From Ectocarpus siliculosus (lineage: Eukaryota > Sar > Phaeophyceae > Ectocarpales > Ectocarpaceae): 64,000 bases of DNA. The notes below the pieces were generated by a model. It was not told the DNA's origin, did no database searches, and saw only the letters and a program-made list of their open reading frames with translations. Made by a program: the position numbers and the translations under genes. Positions 13,901-22,664 of the stretch are shown piece by piece. The stretch covers positions 304,695 to 368,694 of the forward strand of contig FN649752.1 in the NCBI GenBank assembly GCA_000310025.1. The letters run 5' to 3'. The first letter of the stretch is position 1. The number at the start of each line of letters is the position of its first letter.

Positions 13901-15432
13901 CTTGACCAAAAAAAAAATAAACGCAACGACCAAGCGGTACTTCAAAGCGATACTTGAACGGAGAACGCAGGTCATGACGACAACAGCACTCACTCTTGTG
14001 CTTGTGTTATGTACTCCCCAAACCTAAAACGAATTAAATGAATGAACACACCCATATATTATTTATACTCCTTGAGAAACCCAAGGTATTAATGTTTGTG
14101 TCGTTCGTTGAACTTGTATGGTAAAAATATGAAAATCGAAAATACACGTGGAACTTCTGATGAAGTGCAAGTGAGTAGTTAGTGGGGCATCACAAGTAGC
14201 GATATTCTATTGCCCGTCCGTAGGTTGAAACACTCGATCGAATACTTTTGGAAAAGGGCTTGAGGCTCGTCAGTTTCGGTTACCCATACCGCTTTCTCTC
14301 CTTTGTCCAACAGAGAAACATACATGAGAGGGGGGGACAACGTGCAAAATGCAAGTGACGGTGAAAGATGAGAAGTAATATGCGCCGAGAGGGCGAGATT
14401 CCTCCTTCTGTTTTTTTTTTTTTTTAGGGGGGGGGCAAGATTCCTCTGTGTGTTGTTTACAGCAGTAGTCAGTCGAGTCAGAGAATAATCAAGGATGCAA
14501 AAGACGACGGGTCGGATTAAGGGAAACTCACTGTGCTCCCTTGAGGCAACACTCCGAACGCGTGAGGTTGGATGCGCCTGCGAAGGTGCCAGTTCCCAGG
14601 CATGCCCCCGACGTGTACTGGTCGGCGTAATCGGGGCTGCCCCAGAACGCCTCCCAAATGTCGAAGGTGACCTCGCCGGTGAGCTTCTCTTGAGCGCCGG
14701 TCGAGAAACCCTGGACAGTCCGGGTCGAGTCCGTCTTCTCGCTGCAATGCGACAGTGGTGCGACACGTTGTTATTGTTGGCAGCAATAAGGGGAAAGGAC
14801 AGCAGTGGCCAAAGTCAGTCCCGAGGTCGTGGGTGTTTTTTCAAGGGCACAGCAGATCCATGCAACAGCAGAGCAGCAGCGAGCGGCAGTAGAGGCAGGA
14901 TCGAAAGAAAGTTGAGAAGACAATCCAAAACCACATGTTGTTTCGTCAAAACGGCCGCTCGTGTCACCTGTTTCCACCCACGGAGTACGCCGTGTACGCA
15001 GTGGCGAAGCCAGCTTCCGACAGCAGATCGGCGCCCGCTTCGATTTCGGCAACATCCAAGTCCAGCTCGGAGTGCTCGACAACGTCCGATACTGCAACAA
15101 AAGAAACAAACCCAAGGAAGGGAGGAAGAGGCACGTGAGGCAATGCATGCATGCGCATAAAACTCCAGTTCAACTACTGTTTATTGCGGGGCACGGATCC
15201 CGGGCGACGTCATCCATGTACGGGCCCTACTGGCATTGATATCCTTGCACTTGCTGGCTGTCATTTGGAACCGCTACTACTACAGGCAAACGCCACACGT
15301 ACCTGGGGTGTACCCGGCGATGGCTGCAAAGGTCGTCCCTGTCGAGCTTGTCGCCGTTGTGTTGCTTTGGGCGGCAACGAATCCTCCTGCCACTGCCGCC
15401 GCAGCAACAAGGGCAGCGGATCTCACTGTCAT
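1947..15432 (-). CDS. Membrane-anchored protein with four tandem FEA1-like (low-iron-inducible periplasmic) modules
   Basis: Spliced gene, 21 exons, 4,626 coding nt (1,541 aa). Exon 1 is 15432-15303 and encodes a signal peptide (MTVRSAALVAAAAVAGG...). Module 1 exons: 15091-14968, 14741-14532, 10378-10311, 9827-9500, 9133-8766. Module 2: 8543-8420, 8223-8014, 7793-7726, 7468-7141, 6906-6539. Module 3: 6336-6213, 6030-5821, 5600-5533, 5275-4948, 4713-4346. Module 4: 4144-4021, 3838-3629, 3474-3407, 3137-2810, 2418-1947. All introns are GT-AG and all phases join. Module landmarks in order: SDVVEHSELDLDV, TRSECCLKGAQ, WMYVTHELYDAV, HAWDEGWAFY, RCENFGTC, ASAVIDQI, SCMGITCAQVGG, DFEPC. The end has a hydrophobic helix (IAGVTIGVIAAAAIG) followed by KKRRK and a 12-residue tail. 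I recognise the module as FEA1/H43-like from the WDEGWAFY region; in Chlamydomonas FEA1 is a secreted protein linked to iron assimilation. The structure is secure; the family and iron role are inference. Confidence 0.77.
3607..7991 (-). repeat. Near-identical tandem duplication, two 2.19-kb copies inside the FEA1-like gene
   Basis: Copy A is 3607-5798 (2,192 bp) and copy B is 5799-7991 (2,193 bp). By eye I found three substitutions and one 1-bp indel (near 4270/6463), all in the first third; the rest looks identical, introns included. A partial third match continues from 7992 to about 8165. The breakpoints lie in the intron after the second exon of a module, so each copy carries one module's worth of exons (2, 1, 5, 4, 3 in plus-strand order) and the reading frame is kept. 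Confidence 0.9.
11038..11346 (+). mobile_element. tRNA-derived SINE with poly(A) tail
   Basis: The 5' end from 11038 is tRNA-like: an A-box-like TGGTCTAGTTGGTATCC and a perfect B-box core GGTTCGAATCC at 11090-11100. The 3' acceptor strand does not pair with the 5' GCCCCGG, so it is not a working tRNA gene. About 230 bp of non-tRNA body follow, ending in A14 at 11333-11346. No clear target-site duplication was seen. Confidence 0.65.
11398..11459. repeat. Direct tandem repeat, 2 x 31 bp
   Basis: The segment beginning CTGTGCCCGCGTTTACCAAT occurs twice back to back (period 31) just downstream of the SINE. Confidence 0.85.
11670..12320. repeat. Unclassified dispersed repeat, copy 1
   Basis: Collinear with 53480-54215 over most of its length, at roughly 70-75% identity by eye. 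Shared stretches include CCACGGAGGCCTA, CCTCCTGCGTGCCCCTGAGA and GCCGCGAGAGAAA. No coding potential, terminal inverted repeats or tRNA boxes were recognised. Confidence 0.6.
13350..14062. repeat. Three copies of a ~50-bp AT-rich segment
   Basis: The segment reading ACTCCCCAAACCTAAAACNA, then ATGAACACACCCATAT, occurs at about 13355-13404, 13631-13686 (diverged) and 14010-14060. The first two copies flank the MITE at 13408-13624. Confidence 0.65.
13408..13624. mobile_element. MITE with ~57-bp terminal inverted repeats and TA target duplication
   Basis: 217 bp. The left end CCGTATATGACACAAGATAA is matched inverted at the right end, and the inverted repeats extend through CCGATTTTCAAAGCTCGATT. 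TA flanks both ends (13406-13407 and 13625-13626). No coding capacity. The TA duplication suggests a Tc1/mariner-mobilised element (inference). Confidence 0.8.
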
Positions 15433-18400
15433 GGTTGCACTCCTCAACGCGACGACGCCCAGTCCACGAATGAATGCCGGGCGGTCAGGGGATACAACTC
15501 CTGTGTGTCGTGGTTAGGTGTGGGTGGGTGGGGCATAGGCGTAGCCGGAGAGCCAGTCAGAGCCAGGTCGGGCATTATCGAAAAACAATCCGAGTAGCAG
15601 AGGCACACGCCACCGTTCACTGGTACGGCAAGGGCACGCGCCACCGGCGGTATCCAGAGATGACATGATACACATATTCCACCGCATGTTCATACAAAAA
15701 AAGGAGATGCTCCCGTGCCATCGAGTATTCGAGAGTGAAGAGTCTACTGCTCTCATCGGCCATTTAATGTTTTTTAGCTGTCGAACCCTTGTCAACACCG
15801 CACCTCTCCCGGTGGCTAGTCATCTCCCACAGTACCCTTTTCGACTGCTGTATATTTGCTTCTGCCGCTCCTGACCACATGCACCCAGGTACATGAATAT
15901 ATGGATCTTCCTTCACATCCCTTCCGATTTGTACTTTCTGAACAGAATCTCCAAGATCTCCCGCCACCCGCACGTACAGACCTACAGCTAGGTAGCAACA
16001 GCGGCGCCAGCGCAGCCAGCCACACCCCCATGGTCTTACCTGGCGCGCATAAGGCTAAACCAATCAGAGACCTGTATTTTGCATCGAGAACCCAAAAATA
16101 CGGCCTCCGTGTGGGCCATAAGGCTAAGCCAATGAGGAGTGGAATTGGGGGGGCAGATTGGTTCGCAACCGCAGTGGAAGAGTGGAAGGGGCGCGGGCGG
16201 CGACGCCCTGGAACCTCTCGGCTCTCGGCTGCTTGACTTGAACTCCGCTCCACAAAAGTGCTACAGAGCCAAGAAAGGGCAACCAGGAGACCAGTGCATA
16301 CAACAAGCAGAGAGGGTGCCTGTGGTGTGGTACACGGCGATGGGAGATCAGATACAAGCGTAGGCGGCGGGCGCGTCGGTCCGTGGGAAGGGGAGTAGAC
16401 CGATCGAGAGCACAACTTGGGCGGGGTCGCTCGCATCCGACCGGAGAGCGCCACCAACAATCAGCGGCGAGTGGCCGAAGAAAGGGTCAACAGACAAGCG
16501 TGGTCAGGCGTCTGCGACCGATGGTGGAGCGCGTCCTTGCAACACCCAGCTACGTCTGGAGGAGGATGGTGGTGACGTGGCCGGCCATCAACAGGGGCCT
16601 GCAGCAGCGGCGGTGCCCGACGTGAGATATCCTCTGCTACGTACTGCTGTAGACGCAGCCAAGGTTGCCTTCCTGGTACTGGCTTGTTAGCCGTACTGAC
16701 TGTCCCCGTGGTTGCTGGTACTGCCTTCTTGTACCCATAGATACTGCTGCTGCTGCTGTTTCTTTCTTGCAAAGAAAATTGTTCATTATCATCGTATATG
16801 TACAGCAGTATCTTCGGCTACTGCCGTACTTGTACTGCTGCTGCTTCTGTAGACTGGTATACTGCTGTAGACTTCTGCTGTACACGCATCTCTGCCTTGT
16901 GAACCACCTTGCCTGTACTTCAACAAATATACCAAGGCCGTCTTGCTGCTGTCCTCAATTACATGTATGTTGACCGTCCAACGCTTGTTTCGCTGTCTCT
17001 GCTGTGCACTACAATCTGCTGTACATGCACCCGGCGCTGTATTTTCGTAGAGGCAAATATCGTTGTTCATGCACAATTTTCGGTGTCGTACATCGTGCGC
17101 AGTACATGGCGCCAAATTCCACACCCCCTTTGAGACGATGCGAAGCACGGTTTCTCCGTGATGGAGATGAGTGTTTAGATACATGAGAGACACGGTTTCT
17201 TGTTTGGTCCTCGACAGTCCTCTGCCTTTTAGTTTCCATTGTTGCGAAATACCGATACACGATTTATTGTTTAGGAATCGAGCGTCAAAATGTACGTGAC
17301 CCATGGAGCAGCAGTTGCAAGCACGCCTCCAGAGATGCATACAGTACACATCATGTTCGGCGGCCAAAAATGTGTGGCCATGTAGTAAATAGTAGCATCC
17401 GCAACATATCATATACGGCAGCTGCAGCATAACATCAACTACCAGGGTAGCACCACGGCACAATCTTTGAAAGCCGTACGCGCACCGGCCGAGCATGCCA
17501 CGGACACCGCGCCGAGCCGTTGAACGCTGTCTAGCTCCCGGAATGAAAGGGCTCGGGAGGCGTAACGAAGTTGCCTCCAAACGGCTCCACTTCTTGCGCC
17601 CTCCTTGCCAACAGAGTGTGGCAGCCTTGGATCTCTCTTGGCTCCACCATCTCTCGCGTCGGACCCGCTCCTTTCGCACGGCACTGTACGCGTCTATATT
17701 TGTTCCCTAGTGGCTGCCGTTTCTGCTGTCGGTTCTTCTGCCGCTCTGCGACCAACTGATGCTCGAGGCTGTCCAAATACTCTTGCCGTGCGCCGGTTCC
17801 ACACCTCTGCAGGTAGTGGCCGTAGCCGATCAAGGTTGTGTTTCAAGTACTCTCCCCGATGACTTAAGGCTTTTGCACCACCAACACAAAGCCTATCCCG
17901 TACCGCCACATTATTTTCACCACAGGAATGACTTCCAAGCTCTACGGCAAGGCGGATGCCAATGGCTGCCAACTAGCGCACGGTGACACGGAGGGGTGGG
18001 GTAGGTTTGTCCTGAGCTTTTACCCACCAAACATGAGTGGATGGGCAACGCACTCGGTCGAGGAGATGTTGGGTGGGGCGGAGAGCGGCACCACCCCCTC
18101 TCTGCGGGAGAGGTGGTTCCGGTCCTCGAGCCAACGGGGTCGGCCGCCACCCTAGGAAAAATTGAAGGGCAGGTGCCGCACATGCCGGTGAGCAGTGCCG
18201 CTGAAAAATCGAACTTCGGTGATTGTGGTTGAGGTTTTCGGTCCAGCGGGGAGGGAGTATTCGCTAGACTTGGACGGCTTTGCATTGGAATGGAGCAAGG
18301 CGGTGTCGCTCGTGGAGGAGAGCAAGAGCAAAGTGATTCCCATCTTCCCGGAGACGGCCAGACTCCAGGGGCAGCACACTGAAAACGTGAGTGCCACCCC

Positions 18401-21400
18401 CTTCTTGTTGAATGTGTGATCACCATGACCAGCTTGCGAAGTGGGTGTCCCGAAGTAGTCCCTCTCGAGGTATTTCTCTTGCTTTTATGGTCATACGTGC
18501 CTTCCATGCCCATGAATGTACCGGTGACGTTGCCAGGCACCACGAGCACGTGAACACGAGAATCACGTCACAACCTTTCCAGGGTCAAGACGCCCCCATC
18601 AGGAGGCGCCGTCGGAGGCCTTTCTGGTGGTCTTGCTTGACCTTGGGTTCTGGAGGCTTCGGAGGGATTTCAGTTGCCGGAGCAGCTGCCCTCCACTCCA
18701 CCATTCGTTCGTGGTTCTGGGGCTCACGGGCCATCAGCGAGAAGTGGAAATGTTGGCACCCCCGCGAAGCACTACTCACTCACAACAGTTTTGGTCGGAA
18801 AGGGAGCCCAAAAAATGTACCGTGCCAGAGCTTGCACCATGTGACTGTGAAACCGTCGCAGCGAAATGCAGTAAGGAAATCTAGCGGGGGTTGCGAGTGT
18901 GAATCAGCGAAGTAGCAGAGCACAACAGTTGCTATTTTTTGGACATCCTTTAACGGCAATGATGCCGATAGACCAAACCGACAACCGACGGGTGGGGGGA
19001 TTTGACAAAGGGGATCATGCGTATGTATACCCGTTTCGAGGACACGACTGCAGCTGGGGAGCGAGCAGGACGAGTATGACAGAACGTTTTGCGAAAATGT
19101 GGGGGGGGGTTGGATGTGATGGAGGTGGCAGGAATACTTCAATTTTTTGTTGAACCCCCTTCGTACCAGCTACCCGATGTTATGTCTGTCTTAATTACTG
19201 ATGATCTTTGATTTCTTTTTGGCATCGCGTGCCGAGCGGAAGAGATGAGCTTTGGACCATGCGTTTATTGGTATATCTCCTTTATCCCCGTTTGGTGACC
19301 AGCGATGGCCGACTTAACTAGTGTTTGCTTAACTAGTGTTTGCCTGGCGTGTGTTTTTATTTCTTCACGCTTTTTTGTGTCCTCTTTCATTTTCGCTGGG
19401 TTTTTTTTTGTGATTTCAGGGACCCCTTGTTTTTCTGTTTTCGGTGATTGAGAATTGTGCACCCTTTTTGGGCAGTTGACTTGTGACCACGGAAGGCGTC
19501 TGCGTCATGTGGAACTGGTATGGATGGTAGATGGTACTGATCAGAGACCGGGGGGGTGATTTACAACGCGAAGAAAAATAACAACCTCAACAAGTCTCTT
19601 GCCAGGCAAGCGTGAATACTCTTCGAAATTGTATCTAAAACGCCCCGAAATGAACCCAGAGAGATGCCCACAGCAAGTCCTATGCCCTTCGACAAGGTCG
19701 GGCAGCCCAACTGTTGATTTTGCCACCCCAATCGTCGAAAGAATAGAGCCATAAAAGCGCCCTACTCAGAGGCAAAACGTTGCGCGCTTCGCGCCAAAAA
19801 TCATTTTAATTGCTGTGCCAGGTAAGACCATGGGGGTGCGGCTGGCCAGCGCAGTGCAGCAGGGCGTCAGCGTGCAGGTACAAAACAAATGTGTTTTCTT
19901 GTCAGCGCTGAGGAGAAGGGAATCACCTCCGGATTAAGACGCTTCACAACGTGAGGAGGACAGGGATACGAGTTGGTTGTGAAGGGCAGCTTGTCGGGCT
20001 ACTGCTGCTGCTGCTGTAGACCACTCACTGCTGATGTAGCATTGCATAGTCTACGAGTATTGAGACTAAAGAAAGCGACAGTGGGGGTAGAGGAGAACTG
20101 GTCGGGGTACGTCGTCTCTCCTCATGTCTGCTCCCCGGCTGCTCAGTGCTCAGCAGTCAGAACCGACCGTCAAGCTCGGAACCTATGCACCCTTCGGCAG
20201 TCGGCAGCTTGAAAAGCAAACCCTGGTGGACAGCAGTACTACAGTACGTACAACAGTGAGTGGCGGATCTCTGCCCATGCAAGTATTTAGACGTACATAC
20301 ATTTCTATGTTTGTACTTGGGGACACAGGCTTCCCTCGTTGGGGGGAGGCCCAGGTCGCAGTAGTCTTTTCCCACTACCAAGGGCTGGCAGTTCTCTTCG
20401 TCGAGATTTAGAGAGGAGAGGGTCTCAGGAGAGAGAGACAAGAGAGAGTGCGCCGCCGAAGGGGCGAGGGAGACCAAGCCCGAGGGTCTCGGATTCCCAA
20501 GCTCCACAAGTGGCGCCAAGAGGGACGCATCCACAGTCGGATCTCTTGCTGATCAACCATCAGTAAGATCCTCCGTTCGGATCGTATCTTGGTCCTACCC
20601 TTGTATTGTATGTGCAACAACAATGGTTACAGCACTTCTACACCTGTCATCCACATCACCCCCCCCTTTATGCGCTACAAATTCATCTTTGCTAAGGATG
20701 TATTTTGGCGTTTCTAGAGGCTTTGGACGAATGAGGACACAGGCTTCCCTCGTTGGGGATCGGCGGTTACTATTGTAGCAAAGGCCGACGGAACCCCTCG
20801 ATTCTGTGTGGATTGTCGCGGTACCATTAATAAGAGTTTAATCCGAAAGTCGTGGCCTATGCCCGATATTAATGCCCACATTGATACAGTAGGTGGAGCA
20901 AAGTTTATCACTATGTGTGACGTGCAGAGCGCGTACCACCAGATACCCGTTGCAGCAGCGGAGCAAGAGAAGACCGCCTTTGTAACTCAAAAAGGAAAAT
21001 GGGTTTTTAAACGTCTCCCTTTTGGAATTGCGAACGCCCCGTTTTTATTTGCATCCACACTCGGGTCTCTTGCTGATCAACCATCAGTAAGATCCTCCGT
21101 TCGGATCGTATCTTGGTCCTACCCTTGTATGTGCAACAACAATGGTTACAGCACTTCTACATAACCATGCAACCCTTAGCCTCCTAATTCGCGACGACGA
21201 TGATTGGTTGGTGATGAAACCCGACCGAGCGCACTCAGCCAACCTGCAGCTATCGGTTTCTGAAAATCTTATTGGACGAAACACCGTTCGTCTTCGGTCA
21301 AGTCTCCCGGTCGTTGTCCCACGCTGTTCCATCGAAGGAAGCGGGAGCGTTCCATTCGCACCAGGCACACACGGTACGTGCTAAAACCACCTTTTCCCAT

Positions 21401-22664
21401 GGAACAATTCGTACGTTCACCAACCGTTGTCGTTCTCCAAGCCCTGATATACGGTGTCGACAAAGTAACCTCTTAGATAACACGTCTCCCTCCAATCCGT
21501 TCTTGTCTTGTTTTTTCCCAGCGTCAATAAACGGATGCCTCTTCCCAATGCACTTTGCCATGCAAGATCCCCCCAGTGAAATTCCACGTTGTATGCATCC
21601 CACTTTCTCTCCACAATCAATGCCTAGCATGGCTGGAGGCACAGGATGTGTAGAGCTTGTGACATTGACCACGACCTCCATGCGTGCAAGCTTCATAGCT
21701 GCCTCACCTAACCAATAATCTGAATCAAAAAGCACGCACTCTCAGTCTTCTGGACGCTCAGAGAAAAGTGGCGTAAGGACAGGAATTCCGCAAGCCGCAA
21801 GCTGCAAGTTGTTTTTGGAGGCAAACACAGCAGTAGCTACACTTCGCGCAGATGCTACACCTCGCGCCCACCGGCATCCAATCATGGGCCCACCAAGAAA
21901 TTGAGACCCTCTCAGCAAACACCACAGAGACATAACCAAATCTGCGCCCATTAACCGACAAGAATTACCATGCCACCATCACAACAACGTCGTCGTTCGT
22001 CACCATCATCCGCCCCACCCTCATCGGCGTTGCCACAGAATGTCCGAGGACGGGTTGTCGTTGTCTTGGTCGTTGTTGCCGTTCTTCTTGTTCCTGTTCC
22101 TGCAAAAACAACGGGAGGGGGACAACGACCACGAGAACCCAGCGGTGACGTCACCGAAGCTTTATTGTCACGTTTCGACACCACGATCTTCGTAACGGCA
22201 TCATAGGCGTAGAGAAAAAACACGTAGACAACGGCGTTCTATTAATGCATAAAAAACATCCTAAATAGTGAAACCCCGGCGTTGCTTGTTCCTTTTTTTA
22301 AGAGATGTCAGTCTGAACACAAAAAAAGGAAGACAACGCCAGATCAAAACGAAACCTTCAACCAATACGCGTACAAGAAGAAAAAAAAAAGGCGCTTCTG
22401 TCAACGGTGGGTCCTCGAAATGGCGACTTCGGAGAGTGCAGAATATGGACTACGATACGAATATGGAATGAAAGAATACGGAATATCGATTGACGGTGTA
22501 GCACTACTCTAGTGGGTGGTGGTACCAAGCAGTGACATGTCAACTCAACGCACCATATCGGGTTGCAAGCGGCAACAGCAACAACCTATGCATACATTGA
22601 GAGTCGTTGTATTTGCCCAAGCAACTGATTCCGCTTGCCTGGTGAGTGTCACCAAACCCTAAAC
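15433..22664. other. Gene-poor interval between the FEA1-like gene and XPO5
   Basis: This interval holds the upstream region of the FEA1-like gene, clusters of TACTGCTG-type motifs around 16640-16900, a broken retroelement remnant at 20324-21165 and the downstream flank of XPO5. Open frames around 17531-18915 (both strands) have no recognisable domain and no clear gene structure. No confident gene was found. Confidence 0.5.
20324..21165 (+). mobile_element. Broken LTR-retrotransposon remnant, Ty3/gypsy type
   Basis: Between about 20770 and 21060 a short piece of pol reverse transcriptase is visible (motifs FCVDCRGTINKS, PMPDINAHID, DVQSAYHQIP, RLPFGIANAP), typical of Ty3/gypsy. It is bracketed by direct repeats: ACACAGGCTTCCCTCGTTGG at about 20327 and 20738, and a ~100-bp segment near 20540-20642 and 21065-21161. 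These may be pieces of long terminal repeats. The element is clearly incomplete, with no gag, integrase or full LTR recognised. The near-identity of the ~100-bp repeats suggests a fairly recent insertion or rearrangement. Confidence 0.75.

Larger units (their letters stand above)
10379..14531 (-). other. 4.15-kb intron of the FEA1-like gene, rich in mobile elements
   Basis: This intron lies between the second and third exons of module 1. The matching introns in modules 2 to 4 are only 154 to 220 bp. It holds a tRNA-derived SINE, an unclassified dispersed repeat, a MITE and AT-rich repeats, listed separately. No exon-like open frame in it matches a known family. Confidence 0.7.

Noticed and set aside
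18195-18419. Plus-strand frame ending at a donor-like GTGAGT
   Set aside because: It reads plausibly (SLDLDGFALEWSKAVSL-like), but I found no flanking exons and no family match.
17917-18549. 210-residue minus-strand open frame
   Set aside because: Pro/Ser/Arg-rich composition without domains, overlapping plausible frames on the other strand and no convincing splice context; probably a chance frame in GC-rich DNA.
21970-22206. Small plus-strand frame with a hydrophobic stretch (VVVVLVVVAVLLVPV)
   Set aside because: It looks like a signal anchor, but it is a single short frame with low-complexity flanks and no supporting context.
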